Below, in pieces: positions 27,996 through 39,828 of a stretch of 64,000 bases of DNA. The notes beneath the pieces were generated by a model. That model saw nothing but the letters and a program-made list of their open reading frames with translations. It had not been told where the DNA came from and ran no database searches. This stretch comes from CALZJC01 sp963781065 (lineage in GTDB: Bacteria; Acidobacteriota; Thermoanaerobaculia; Multivoradales; JAHEKO01), in the NCBI GenBank assembly GCA_963781065.1, contig CAWAET010000004.1:806001-870000 (forward strand). Reading direction: 5' to 3'. The position numbers were made by a program, and so were the translations under genes. Within the stretch, counting starts at the first letter, position 1; every line of letters begins with the position of its first letter.

Positions 27996-30593
27996 CTAAA
28001 GCACCGTCTTCTCGGCCCCGGCCAGGAACAGCGCGTTGAACAGCAGCTTGAACGTGCGATGCGGCTGGGCGCGGTGCTGCGGCCGGAAGCCGATCAGCAC
28101 CACGCGCCCCTTGCCCACCTGCACCTCGACCACCGCCGCGCGTTTCTCCAGCAGCTCGGCGCCGCTGATATAGCCGCTCAGGGGTATGTCGTCTCGGTGG
28201 TCCGGGTAACGGGCGATGACGTGGCGGTCGAAACGGGCGTCCGGCACCCGCGTGCGGAAGGCCGGCGAGCCGGCGAAGTAGGCCGCTTCCCGGGGCCGTA
28301 AGCCGTAGCCCAGCGGGTGCTTGTTGTCGACCAGGATGTTCAGCATCGTGCCCGGCGCCGAGAACCCGTCGCCCGGGACATCGGCGAGGACGTTCGACAC
28401 CGGCAGCTCGAGCAGCTCGATCAGATAGTCGGTGGAGGAGTCGAGCGCCACCACGGTGCCGCCCTCGTGCACCCAGCGGACGATCGCCTGGCCGCCCTCG
28501 AGGCCCAGGCCGCCGACGTACTCCGGCGGCAGCGGCGATCGGCCGGCGGCGGCGCGCGGGTCGTCGGGCTTGCCGGTCTCGAGGATCGACCGGTCGACGT
28601 CGGGCAGCAGCAGGGCGTCGATCCGACCGGCGAACGTGCCGTCGCGGATCTGCTCGTTGCTCAGGTTGACGAACGGGAACTCGTAGCGCTCGAGCAGCCA
28701 GCGGGTCCAGCCCTCGTCCATCGAGGCGACCCAGGGCTTGTAGAGCCCGACCCGGGCGGGGCGCAGCCGGTAGGCGTCGCCGCCGGGCGCCGACTCGAGG
28801 CCGCGTGGGGTCAGGTGCAGCTCGGCGGCGAGCGCCGCCAGCCGCTTGGCGCCCACCGCCGGCGGCAGCCACAGGTCGCCGGCAGCGCCGCCCGGCGGGG
28901 CGGCCAGCCAATGCAGCTTGGCGCCGCCGGCCAGCAGGCGGTTGGCCAGCGTCGCCGACGTGTCGGCGGCGTGGCTCACCAGCCAGCCGCCCGCCGCCGC
29001 CGTCACCTCGCCGGCCGGCCAGACCGGCTCGGCGATGGGCTCGCTGGCGCCGGTCGGGAAGTCGGCCAGCTCGACGACCTCGACCCCCATCGAGATCGGC
29101 AGCGACCAGGAGGTGACGTCGTAGGGCGGGTAGATCGGCCCGCCGGCGTAGGGCCGCACCTCGGGGTAGCGCTGCGGCCGCAGCATGGTGAGCAGGAAGG
29201 CGCGGTAGGGCTGGGCGGCGCGGATGATCTGGCTGCCGGCCGGGAAGCGCTGGCGGCCGGCGACCAGGGGCTCGGTGGCCCGCTCCACCCGCACCCCGTG
29301 GCGCAGCAGCAGCTCGACCAGCTTGCCTGCCGCCACCGGATCGTGCTGACCCGGCGGCACGATCCACGCGGCCGGGTTGCCGGCCCGGCCGGCCTCGATC
29401 TCGCCGCGGCCGATCTCGTAGAAGTTGCGCAGGATCTCGCCGCGGTACTGCGCGGCCGACTCGACCAGCGCCCAGGTGGCCACCAGCTCGTAGTCGACGA
29501 TGTCGCGCAGCCGCCACCAGCCGCCCGGCCAGGGGGAGGGGAAGTTGGCCCGGCGGTTGTACTCGGGCAGTCCCTTGCGGTCGCCGCGCAGCTCGCCCGG
29601 GTCGATGTAGATCGGCGTGCCGATGCGGGCGCTGGCCACCTCGGTCAGCAGGCCGGTGACGTTCTTCCACCAGGCCGTGTTGCGGGTGCCGCCGGGCCAG
29701 TAGGAGTCGTAGATCATGTTGTGGCCGACGCCGGTCATGCCCGCCTCCTCGAGGCGGTAGCTCATGTTGGTGCCGATCAGGTCGGCCTGGCGGAAGATCA
29801 ACGAGTGGACCTCGGGCGCCAGCGGGTCGGTCTGCGGCGGCACGAACATGCGCGGCCCGGTCGACCCCATCTGGTGCTCGTCGACGAAGACCTGCGGAAA
29901 CCAGCGCTGGTAGAGCAGGTCGTTGACCGCGCGCGACTCCTTCTGGGTCAGCATGTAGAAGTCGCGGTTGTTGTCGTGGCCGACGTAGTGGTGGTAGAGC
30001 CAGGGCATCGGGCCGCCCTCGTACTCGGTGCCCAGGTGCTTCTCGTACCAGTCGATCACCAGCACCTGGCCGTCCGGGTTGATCGACGGCATCAGCAGCA
30101 AGACCACGTCGTCCATCCAGGCGGTCTGCCGCGGGTCGGTGGTGGTGGCGAACTGCCAGACGAACTCCATCGCCATCTGGGTGGCGCCGACCTCGGTCGA
30201 GTGGATGGTGCAGGTCACCAGGACGATCGCCTTGCCCTCGGCGATCAGCTCTTCGGCCAGCTCCTCCGTGAGCTCGTCCGGGTTGGCCAGCCGCCGCGCG
30301 ATCTCGCGCCAGCGCTCCTGGCGCGCCAGGTTGGCGGCGGAGCTGAGGATGACCACCGGCATGTCGTTGCCCAGGGTCGAGGTGCCGGCCGACTCCATCT
30401 CGACCCGGTCGGAAGAGGCGGCGACGGTCTCGAGGTACTCGACGACCCTGGGCCAGCGCGCCAGCTTGCGGTCGGCGCCTACCGGGTGACCGAGGAACTG
30501 CTCGGGAGTCGGGAGCTCGGAAGTGGGAGGCTCGGCGGCCGCTGGTAGGGCGCAGCAGAGGCTGAGGGTGGCGATCGCGAGCGCTCGACGCAT
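27996..30593 (-). CDS. Secreted M14-family zinc carboxypeptidase-like protein
   Basis: 865 residues from ATG 30593, which has GGGAGG upstream; longer frames run into the 105-bp repeats and are rejected. The signal peptide is MRRALAIATLSLCCALPAAA. The M14 domain fills the first 40%: zinc motif TIHSTEVGATQMA (HxxE, about residue 130), SINPDG, HDNNRDFYMLTQ, and DEHQMGSTGPRMF (about residue 239) supplying the third His. The remaining ~500 residues look like the C-terminal extension seen in large secreted M14 proteins, with a glutamine-amidotransferase-like pattern (GGTVVALDSSTDYLI, GKGRVVLIGFRPQHR). Peptide substrate unknown. It is divergent from the DUF3108 gene, with element E6 between. Confidence 0.92.
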   Translation of the reverse strand: MRRALAIATLSLCCALPAAAEPPTSELPTPEQFLGHPVGADRKLARWPRVVEYLETVAASSDRVEMESAGTSTLGNDMPVVILSSAANLARQERWREIARRLANPDELTEELAEELIAEGKAIVLVTCTIHSTEVGATQMAMEFVWQFATTTDPRQTAWMDDVVLLLMPSINPDGQVLVIDWYEKHLGTEYEGGPMPWLYHHYVGHDNNRDFYMLTQKESRAVNDLLYQRWFPQVFVDEHQMGSTGPRMFVPPQTDPLAPEVHSLIFRQADLIGTNMSYRLEEAGMTGVGHNMIYDSYWPGGTRNTAWWKNVTGLLTEVASARIGTPIYIDPGELRGDRKGLPEYNRRANFPSPWPGGWWRLRDIVDYELVATWALVESAAQYRGEILRNFYEIGRGEIEAGRAGNPAAWIVPPGQHDPVAAGKLVELLLRHGVRVERATEPLVAGRQRFPAGSQIIRAAQPYRAFLLTMLRPQRYPEVRPYAGGPIYPPYDVTSWSLPISMGVEVVELADFPTGASEPIAEPVWPAGEVTAAAGGWLVSHAADTSATLANRLLAGGAKLHWLAAPPGGAAGDLWLPPAVGAKRLAALAAELHLTPRGLESAPGGDAYRLRPARVGLYKPWVASMDEGWTRWLLERYEFPFVNLSNEQIRDGTFAGRIDALLLPDVDRSILETGKPDDPRAAAGRSPLPPEYVGGLGLEGGQAIVRWVHEGGTVVALDSSTDYLIELLELPVSNVLADVPGDGFSAPGTMLNILVDNKHPLGYGLRPREAAYFAGSPAFRTRVPDARFDRHVIARYPDHRDDIPLSGYISGAELLEKRAAVVEVQVGKGRVVLIGFRPQHRAQPHRTFKLLFNALFLAGAEKTVL

Positions 30594-30664
30594 GGGGGTC
30601 CTCCCGGGAGTGTGGCGGGGCGGCAGGGTAGCACGTGGGCCTCTTGCCGAGGGCGGACTCCCCC

Positions 30665-30905
30665 GGGGGCGCCCGCTGCGGCTGCGCCCTCTGGTTGTGC
30701 ACGGGGGCCGGGCTCCGCCTGCGTGGTCGCTCCCCGGTCGCTGCGCTCGCAGCCAAGGCTTCGCTCCCCGGGGGCGCCCACTCCGGCTACGCCCTGCGGT
30801 AGTGCACGGGGGCCGGGCTCCGCCTGCGTGGTCGCTCCCCGGTCGCTGCGCTCGCAGCCAAGGCTTCGCTCCTCGGGGGCGCCCACTCCGGCTGCGCCCT
30901 CCGGT
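30665..30905. repeat. 105-bp tandem repeat, two units plus partial third
   Basis: Units at 30665-30769 and 30770-30874 differ at only a few positions; a partial third unit continues to about 30905. Each carries GTCGCTGCGCTCGCAGCC and CCAAGGCTTCGCTCC. The spacer and element E6 follow in the same order as at 26840-27205, so the two loci look like copies of one composite block. Confidence 0.88.
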
Positions 30906-30969
30906 GTTGCGCCAGCGAGTCGCCACTCAAGCGCGTCCTCCGCCGTTTTTCAGTGCGGCGGCCACCACC

Positions 30970-31135
30970 GGAGCGCAAAGCCGCCGAGGTGACCGTAGTG
31001 GCGAATAAAGCGGACCGCTGGTGGACCCGCTTCAGGCGTTCGCGAAACCACGACGGGTCGCCGAGCCCTGAGCGCTTTGCGCTACTCCGAGGGAGCCATC
31101 GCCACGGAGCGTCACCTCGGCGGCTTGGAGCGGCC
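30970..31135 (+). repeat. Structured intergenic element E6
   Basis: AAGCCGCCGAGGTGAC (30978-30993) and GTCACCTCGGCGGCTT (31111-31126) pair over all 16 bases. A bulged C, a C-G pair and a GTA/GGA loop follow; then GTGGCG (30998-31003) pairs with CGCCAC (31100-31105). AATAAAGCG and GAGCCAT are kept, and GGAGCG flanks both ends. It shares its outer stem with E2 but its inner stem with E1 and E4. Divergent gap. Confidence 0.88.
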
Positions 31136-31233
31136 CAGCCCAAACGGGTTGGTCCGCCGGACTCCGTGACCTGAGCTGGCGCGATCCTTGCGAGTTGATT
31201 TTCCGTGATGGCGATTCGAAGCGAGAGCGACGC

Positions 31234-31239
31234 TATAGT
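31234..31239 (+). promoter_or_regulatory. Possible -10 box for a leaderless DUF3108 transcript
   Basis: TATAGT ends seven bases before the ATG at 31247, so transcription would start at or next to the start codon. A matching -35 is not clear (TTCGAA lies too close; TTGATT at 31195 is too far). Confidence 0.4.
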
Positions 31240-31246
31240 GCGTCCA

Positions 31247-31984
31247 ATGGGGGTCAGACGCATTGGCGCGCTGCTTCTCGTTCTCGGTTTTGGCGTCGCC
31301 GGCGCGGCGCGCGCCGAGCCGACGCTGAAGGCGGCGGCTGGCGACGAGCGCCTGGTCTACAAGTGGAAGATCGAGGGCATCAAGGGCCTCATCCTGCGGC
31401 TGGTGGCGCCGGGTCGCGGCGAGGGCAGCTTGACCACGATCCTCAACCCCGAAGGCGAGTTCGAGACCGAGCTGCACATGTCGGCGGAGCATCGGCGCAA
31501 GGGCGACTTCTGGCGCTACGGCTCGTCGGTCGACCCGGTGGCGCAACGAAGCCTGCGCGCCTGGTCGAAGCAGAAGATCGGCGACGACGAAAGGGTCCGG
31601 GAAGCCGACCTGCGAGGCGAAGACGTCATCGACCTGGCTTCGGGCATCCTGCTCGTGCGGCGCGATCCACCGCAGGTGCCGCGACGGATGCGCATCTGGT
31701 CGAGCGGCAGGCTCTATCCGGTGGTGGTCGAGCCGCTCGGCGAGAGCCGGACCGAGTTTCGCGGCCGCCCCGCCAGGGTGCGGATCTACGCGATCACCGG
31801 CTATCGGGTGCCGGGCGAGCGCGAGTGGAAGGGCGGGCTCGAGCTCTATCTGGCGGACGACGAGTCGGCAACGCCGGTGGAGATGGCCGTCCTCAACAAG
31901 GGAGTGCGGGCGCGCCTGCGGCTCGACGAGGAGGCGTCGCAGTTCGGGCTGCCGGAGCTGCGGCGAGCCGCCGCGGTACCCTGA
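31247..31984 (+). CDS. Secreted DUF3108-like protein
   Basis: About 245 residues. ATG 31247 gives a clean signal peptide (MGVRRIGALLLVLGFGVAGA, cleavage near ARA-EP); an upstream GTG frame from 31205 would overlap the -10 box. The body matches the DUF3108 pattern: LVYKWKIEGIKGLILRL, then beta-rich segments with RYGSSVDP, VPRRMRIWSSGRLYPVVVE and YLADDESATPVEMAVLNKG. DUF3108 proteins are periplasmic and of unknown role. It is followed by sodC 68 bases later. Confidence 0.72.
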   Translation: MGVRRIGALLLVLGFGVAGAARAEPTLKAAAGDERLVYKWKIEGIKGLILRLVAPGRGEGSLTTILNPEGEFETELHMSAEHRRKGDFWRYGSSVDPVAQRSLRAWSKQKIGDDERVREADLRGEDVIDLASGILLVRRDPPQVPRRMRIWSSGRLYPVVVEPLGESRTEFRGRPARVRIYAITGYRVPGEREWKGGLELYLADDESATPVEMAVLNKGVRARLRLDEEASQFGLPELRRAAAVP

Positions 31985-32052
31985 GCGGACGGCTGCATTG
32001 CAGCGGTTAGACTTTTTTTCTGATGAAACCAACGGCAAGGGGATTTGAAGTC

Positions 32053-32631
32053 ATGAAGAGAATCTGCATCTGGACAGTTCTGGTGGTCGCGGCGTTCGCC
32101 GTGACCGGTTGCGGTGGCAAGCAGGAGGCGGCGCCTCCGGCGCCGGCGGAGACGCCAGCGCCGGTAGTCGAGGCGGCGCCGGCGCTGGTCGCCAAGGCGA
32201 CCCTGATGGCCCGCGAGGGCGAGACGGTGGCGGGCGAGGTGACCTTCACCGAGGAAGATGGCTCGGTGGCTATCGTCGCCCACATCACGGGCGCCCCTGC
32301 GGGCAGCCACGGCTTTCACATCCACGAGGTGGGCGACTGCAGCTCGGCCGACTTCAAGTCCGCCGGCGGTCACTTCAACCCGACCGGCATGCCGCACGCC
32401 GGGCCCGCCGACATGGAGCGCCATGCCGGGGACCTGGGCAACGTCGAGGTGGCCGAGGACGGCACCGCGCACCACGAGGCGAGCTCGTCGATGATCACCG
32501 TCGCCGACGGACCGAGCTCGGTGGTGGGGCGCGGCGTCATCCTGCACGAAGGCACCGACGACTTCGTCACCCAGCCCACTGGCGATGCGGGTGGGCGTCT
32601 CGCCTGCGGCGTCGTCGAGTTGGTGTCCTAG
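32053..32631 (+). CDS. sodC: Cu/Zn superoxide dismutase lipoprotein
   Basis: 192 residues. The signal peptide ends in a lipobox (AFAVTGC-GG) and is followed by an Ala/Pro linker, so it is probably a periplasm-facing lipoprotein. The SOD core has GSHGFHIHEVGDCSS (copper His residues and disulfide Cys), GGHFNPTGMPHAG, RHAGDLGNV (zinc ligands), GRGVILHEGTDDF and RLACGVVE (second disulfide Cys). It protects the envelope from superoxide. ATG 32053 is chosen over 32023 because it yields the proper signal peptide. Confidence 0.95.
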   Translation: MKRICIWTVLVVAAFAVTGCGGKQEAAPPAPAETPAPVVEAAPALVAKATLMAREGETVAGEVTFTEEDGSVAIVAHITGAPAGSHGFHIHEVGDCSSADFKSAGGHFNPTGMPHAGPADMERHAGDLGNVEVAEDGTAHHEASSSMITVADGPSSVVGRGVILHEGTDDFVTQPTGDAGGRLACGVVELVS

Positions 32632-32668
32632 CGCTGGCTCTCGGCGCTCGGGCGGTCGACGTGACGCG

Positions 32669-34060
32669 GTGAGCGGCTCAGTGGTGCGCGTTATCTGTCG
32701 GCGGGCCTGTTCCGGCGGGAGGCGGCCGGCGGTCGCGCCGTCCGCCCCTTGGGGCGGCCTGTGCCCGTCGCCGGCCCTCGCCCGTGCCCTCGCCCGTGCC
32801 GTCGGTTTGGGGGGCCTGCTGCTGATCGGCACGATGACCGTCGCATGTAGCGGCGAGGAGCCCTCCCCGGCCGGCGTGCGGTCGGCGCCGCCGCCGGCCG
32901 CCGATCGCCAGATCGATCCCCCGGCGGCGGTCGGCTCCCTGGCTCCCAACCTGGCGCCGGTCGGCGACGGGCTGGTCCTGAGCTGGCTGGAACCGCTGGC
33001 GGGCGGCGGGCACCGGCTGGTCGTCTCGCTGCTCGAGGGCGACGGCTGGGGCCGGCCGGTGGTGGTGGCCGAGGGCGATCGGTTCTTCGCCAACTGGGCC
33101 GACCTGCCGGCGGTGGCCGAAAGCGGCGACGGCTCCCTGATCGCCCACTGGCTGGCGAAGACGGCCGAGCAGACCTACGCCTACTCCATCTTCCTGGCGC
33201 GCTCGCGAGACGGCGGCGCCAGCTGGACCCCCCTGGGCCGGCTCGACGACGACGACACGCCGACCGAGCACGGCTTCGTCTCCTGGGTGCCCGAGGGCCC
33301 GGCGCTGCGCGCCTTCTGGCTCGACGGCCGCGAGACCGCCGGGGGCGGCGCCATGGCCCTGCGCACCGCCCTCGTCGGCGAGACGATCGGCGCCTCCGAG
33401 CTGGTCGATCCGCGGGTCTGCGACTGTTGCTCGACCGACGCTGCCGCCGCGGCCAGCGGCGCGGTGGCGGTCTACCGCGACCGCACCGACGACGAGAGGC
33501 GCGACATCTCGGTAGTGCGCCGCCGCTCCGACGACTGGCGCGACCCCGGGTCGATATCGGCCAACGACTGGAGCGACTCCGCACCGGTGGCGGCCGACGG
33601 CTGGATCATCGCCGGCTGCCCGGTCAACGGCCCGGCCGTCTCCGCCGCCGGGCGGACCGCCGCCGCGGCCTGGTTCACCGCCGCGGGCGACGCGCCCCGG
33701 GTCCAGGTGGCCTTCTCGACCGACGGCGCCGCGACCTTCGGCCTACCCAAGGTGATCGACCCCGCGGCGCCGCTGGGCCGGGTCGACGTCGAGCTCGACG
33801 CCGGCGGCGGCGCCATCGTCAGCTGGCTGGCCGCCGCCGGCGCTACCGGCTCGGTGCGCCTGCGCCGGGCGCTCCCCGACGGCTCGCTGGGCGAGCCCCT
33901 CGAGATCGCCACCACCGGCGCCTCCCGCGCCAGCGGTTTCCCGCGCCTGGCCCGCCGCGGCGACACCCTCTACCTGGCCTGGGTCGACACCACCCCCGAA
34001 GACGGCCACCACATCCGCGCCCGCGCCATCCCACTCGACCGGCTGCCCGCTCCCTCGTAG
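32669..34060 (+). CDS. BNR/Asp-box repeat lipoprotein (sialidase-like propeller)
   Basis: About 463 residues from GTG 32669; the start is uncertain because the N-terminus is Arg-rich. A lipobox (LLLIGTMTVAC-SG) predicts a lipoprotein. The body looks like a beta-propeller with Asp-box motifs (SRDGGASWTPL and STDGAATFGLP) and repeated W/F-rich blades (VLSWLEPL, AHWLAKT, RAFWLDGRE, VSWLAAAG, YLAWVDTT). A Cys-rich patch CDCCSTDAAAA sits mid-protein. Asp-box proteins include sialidases and binding proteins; no catalytic residues can be assigned. Confidence 0.72.
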   Translation: MSGSVVRVICRRACSGGRRPAVAPSAPWGGLCPSPALARALARAVGLGGLLLIGTMTVACSGEEPSPAGVRSAPPPAADRQIDPPAAVGSLAPNLAPVGDGLVLSWLEPLAGGGHRLVVSLLEGDGWGRPVVVAEGDRFFANWADLPAVAESGDGSLIAHWLAKTAEQTYAYSIFLARSRDGGASWTPLGRLDDDDTPTEHGFVSWVPEGPALRAFWLDGRETAGGGAMALRTALVGETIGASELVDPRVCDCCSTDAAAAASGAVAVYRDRTDDERRDISVVRRRSDDWRDPGSISANDWSDSAPVAADGWIIAGCPVNGPAVSAAGRTAAAAWFTAAGDAPRVQVAFSTDGAATFGLPKVIDPAAPLGRVDVELDAGGGAIVSWLAAAGATGSVRLRRALPDGSLGEPLEIATTGASRASGFPRLARRGDTLYLAWVDTTPEDGHHIRARAIPLDRLPAPS

Positions 34061-34119
34061 CCGAGCACCGCCGCCCCCCTCGCCGCCTCACTCCCTGCGA
34101 GCCGGCTTGCCGCCATCGG

Positions 34120-34141
34120 AGGTCGGCTCCAGAGCCGACCT
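34120..34141 (+). terminator. Hairpin after the BNR lipoprotein gene
   Basis: AGGTCGGCT/AGCCGACCT with a CCAG loop, 60 bases after the stop; no T-run follows. A related GGCTCCAGAGCCGACC sequence recurs at about 34631-34646. The decamer GGAGGTCGGC occurs four times between 34118 and 34470. Confidence 0.4.
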
Positions 34142-34185
34142 GCCCATTGGCACGAACGGCTCGCCCGAGCCTGGGCCGTGTCCGG

Positions 34186-34351
34186 GGCCGCTACAAGCCG
34201 CCGCGGCGTCGCTCCGTGGCACTGTCGCCCGCGCGTGAGGGGGTGGCGGTGGGACTCGCGAGACGGTGGAGTTCGAGGCGGCGCTGGCGTGCGGCAGTCC
34301 GGCGGTCGCCTGAGGCGCCACTACGCGACGCCGCGGCGGCTTTTCGCTACC
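34186..34351 (-). repeat. Structured intergenic element E7
   Basis: On the minus strand, arms AAGCCGCCGCGGCGTCGC (34325-34342) and GCGACGCCGCGGCGGCTT (34195-34212) pair over all 18 bases. A GTA/GGA loop and GTGGC/GCCAC follow. GTAGCG flanks both ends. The AATAAAGCG block has diverged (CCTCAGGCG). The stem sequence is a third version, different on both arms from the E1 and E2 types. Convergent gap before xni. Confidence 0.85.
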
Positions 34352-34474
34352 GCTGTGCCGGGTGACTCGGGGCTGGAGGTCGGCGGCTACTGAAAGCGTG
34401 CCTTTCGCCTCTGCCGGAGGTCGGCGGCCAGCGGGGAACCACAACCCATCTCGCCACCACCGGAGGTCGGCGGC

Positions 34475-34636
34475 GGAGCCGAGAGGTGGGGGGTCTCAGG
34501 TAGCTCACGAGCAGCGCTACAGCACGAGCGACCGGAGGCCTCTGCCGGTCCGGCGCGTCGGGAGTGCGCAGGCGAGGCGACGTTCAAAGTCCGACTGAGC
34601 CGAGCCGGTACCTGGGGCCCCCCACCTCTCGGCTCC
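34475..34636. repeat. Second-family hairpin element (28-bp stem)
   Basis: GGAGCCGAGAGGTGGGGGG (34475-34493) and CCCCCCACCTCTCGGCTCC (34618-34636) pair over 19 bases. TCTC/GGGG and AGGTA/TACCT extend the stem. The core (CACGAGC, GGAGGCC, GCAGGCGAG, AAGTCCGAC, GAGCCGAG) resembles the core of the element at 56927-57117, although the outer arms differ. No credible gene lies between 34352 and 34759. Confidence 0.75.
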
Positions 34637-34759
34637 AGAGCCGACCGGCCAGACGCACGGAACGCTCGGAACTCGACTCGATAGCCGACCGGCCCGTCGT
34701 TCACGGCAGTCCGAGCGCACCTCCAGACAGAGCCGACCCGTGCGCGGCGTCGCTCGGCC

Positions 34760-35551
34760 CTACGTCCCGTCCCACCGGCAACGCAGCTCGCTCAAGTTCA
34801 CCCCAAGCTCGAGATCCGTCCGCAGCGCCACCAGCCGCCGGCACAGCCGCGCCGTCTCGGCGTGCTCGCGCAGCAGCGCCCCCGGCCGGCCCGCGACCTC
34901 GGCCGCCGAGCCCAGCGCCTCCTCCAACGTCGCGAACCGCCCGAGCAACGCGGCGGCGCCCTTGCGCCCGATGCCCGGCACGCCGGGGATGTTGTTGCCG
35001 CGATCCCCGACCAGGGCCAGATAGTCGGCCAGCTGCTCGGGACGGACGCCGAACTTCGCGCTCACCGCCGCGGGGTCGACCTCGCGACCGCGGAAGTGGT
35101 CCCGCACCCGCACCCCGGCCGGCAGCAGCTCGGCGAAGATCTTGTCGGTCGAGAGCACGATCGCGGTGGCGCCCGCCGTCGCCGCCTTGACCGCCATCGT
35201 CGCGATCACGTCGTCGGCCTCGAGCCCGGGGAAGCCGATTGATTCGATGCCAATCTCACGAAAGGCCTCGCGGTAGCCGTCGAGCGCAGCATGCAGCGCC
35301 TCGGGCATCGGCGCGTGCCCTTCCTTGTAGTGCGGATCCAGCTCGTGCCGCCAGCTCGGGCCGTCGCCGTCGAAGACGCAGGCGGCGTGAGTGGGGGCGC
35401 ACTGGCGCAGCGCCCGCCGCAGCGACTGTGTGGAGGAGATCCGCGCCCCCTCGGCCCGTTCCGGGCCGTCCTCGCCGGCCCCGGCCGCGTACACCCGCCG
35501 GATGAGATTCAGCGCGTCGACGAGCAGCAGGGTGAGGGGTCGTTGGGCCAC
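34760..35551 (-). CDS. xni: Flap endonuclease Xni / 5'-3' exonuclease
   Basis: 263 residues from GTG 35551, the only start near the conserved N-terminus; the frame upstream is a shadow frame. The order of motifs follows ExoIX/Xni and the pol I 5' nuclease: LLLVDALNLIRRVYAA, CVFDGDGPSWRHELDPHYK, GLEADDVIATMA (metal-binding acidic pair), VLSTDKIFAELL and ALVGDRGNNIPGVPGIGRKG (helix-hairpin-helix). It is a stand-alone flap nuclease without a polymerase domain. Divergent from aceE. Confidence 0.92.
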   Translation of the reverse strand: MAQRPLTLLLVDALNLIRRVYAAGAGEDGPERAEGARISSTQSLRRALRQCAPTHAACVFDGDGPSWRHELDPHYKEGHAPMPEALHAALDGYREAFREIGIESIGFPGLEADDVIATMAVKAATAGATAIVLSTDKIFAELLPAGVRVRDHFRGREVDPAAVSAKFGVRPEQLADYLALVGDRGNNIPGVPGIGRKGAAALLGRFATLEEALGSAAEVAGRPGALLREHAETARLCRRLVALRTDLELGVNLSELRCRWDGT

Positions 35552-35734
35552 TGGTAGGGCCCATTGAATCAGATCGGGCGCCGGCCGTGACCGTGACCGG
35601 CAGGAGTCGGCGCGGTGACGAAGGGCCGGCCATTGGGCGTGAAGTCCTTTGGATGGCGTAGAATGCGCGGACCTTCGCCGGGCAGCCAGGGGAGCAGACC
35701 GAGGGAATCCGCGCGACAACGAGGTGATTGGGCC

Positions 35735-38430
<2,696 letters not shown>

Positions 38431-38475
38431 TGGCCCGCGCCACGCTCACGCCGGCCGCACCGAGGAGCCGAGCCG

Positions 38476-39807
38476 ATGGCGACTGAGGCGGTCAAGGTCC
38501 CGGACCTGGGCGACGTCGACAAGGTCGACGTGGTCGAGGTGCTGGTGGCCGACGGCGACGAGGTCGAGGTCGACGCGCCGTTGATCACGCTCGAGAGCGA
38601 CAAGGCGTCGATGGACGTGCCCTCGCCGCTGGCCGGCAGGGTGGTGGAGGTGCGGGTCAAGGCCGGCGACAAGGTGGGCGAGGGCGACCTCATCCTGATG
38701 CTCGAGCCGAGCGCGGCGGCGCCCGCGAAGCAGGCTGAGCCCGAGACCGAGGCCGAGACCGCGCCGCCGGCCGCTGCCGCACCCGAGCCGTCCCCCGGCC
38801 CTGCCGCGGCCTCACCGCCTTCCGAACCGCCTTCCGAACCGGCGCCCGCCGCCCCGGCGAGCCCGCACTCGCGCCGCTGCCGCCGAGCCGGCGTTCGACC
38901 CGGCGACGCAGGTCAAGGCCTACGCCAGCCCGGCGGTGCGGCGCTTCGCCCGCGAGCTGGGCGTCGACCTGACCCGGGTCCAGGGGCACCGGGCGCAAGG
39001 GGCGGATCGTCAAGGACGACGTCGAGGGCTGGGTCAAGAAGGCCCTGGCCGAGCCGGCGGCGCGCGGCGGCGTCCTGCCCGAGATGCCGGTGATCGACTT
39101 CTCCCGCTTCGGCGAGATCGAGCGGGTGGCGCTGACCCGGGTGCAGAAGATCTCTGGCCCCAACCTGCAGCGCTCGCTGGCTCAACGTGCCCCACGTCAC
39201 CCAGCACGACGAGGCCGACATCACCGACCTCGAGGCCTTCCGCCAGCGGCACAAGGCCGAGGCCAAGGCCGAGGGCTTCAACCTGACGCCGCTGGCCTTC
39301 GTGCTCAAGGCGGTGGTGGCGGCGCTCCAGCGCTTCCCCAAGGTCAACAGCTCGCTCGACCCCGACGGCGAGCACCTGGTGCTCAAGCGCTACTACCACC
39401 TCGGCGTCGCGGTCGACACCGAGGAGGGGCTGATGGTGCCGGTGGTGCGCGACGTCGACAAGAAGGGCATCTTCGAGCTCGCCCGCGAGCTGGCCGAGGT
39501 CAGCCAGCAGACCCGCGACCGCAAGCTGACTCCGAACCGGGTCCAGGGCGCCTCGTTCACCGTCTCGAGCCTCGGCGGCATCGGCGGCACCGCGTTCACG
39601 CCGATCGTCAACGCGCCGGAGGTGGCGATCCTCGGCGTCTCGCGCTCGACCACGCGGCCGGTCTGGCACGACGGCGAGTTCGTGCCGCGGCTGATGCTGC
39701 CGCTCTCGCTCTCCTACGACCACCGGGTGATCGACGGCGCGCTGGCGGTGCGCTTCACCACCTACCTCTGCCAGGTCCTGTCGGACCTGCGCCGCCTGCT
39801 GCTGTAG
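38476..39807 (+). CDS. aceF: Pyruvate dehydrogenase E2 (dihydrolipoyl acetyltransferase), three +1 shifts
   Basis: About 442 residues after removing three extra bases. One lipoyl domain (residues 1-80) has the lipoylated Lys in LESDKASMDVPSP. An Ala/Pro/Glu linker follows, then the subunit-binding domain (YASPAVRRFARELGVDL ... GRKGRIVKDDV) and the acyltransferase domain ending SYDHRVIDGALAVRF with catalytic His and Asp. Frame moves +1 at about 38870, 38994 (QGTGRKG restored by one G fewer) and 39179 (LNVPHVTQHDEADI follows). It sits 45 bases after aceE and 21 before lpd. Confidence 0.92.
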
Positions 39808-39828
39808 CGCGAGAGGGCGCCGCAAGAG

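Noticed and set aside
30665..30905. 105-bp tandem repeat considered as a CRISPR array
   Set aside because: The units are contiguous and nearly identical with no unique spacers, and no cas genes are present.
30479..31008. Open frames across the 105-bp repeats, some extending the M14 peptidase N-terminus
   Set aside because: The repeat happens to lack stops in several frames. The M14 protein has a good ribosome site and signal peptide at 30593, so the extension is not needed.
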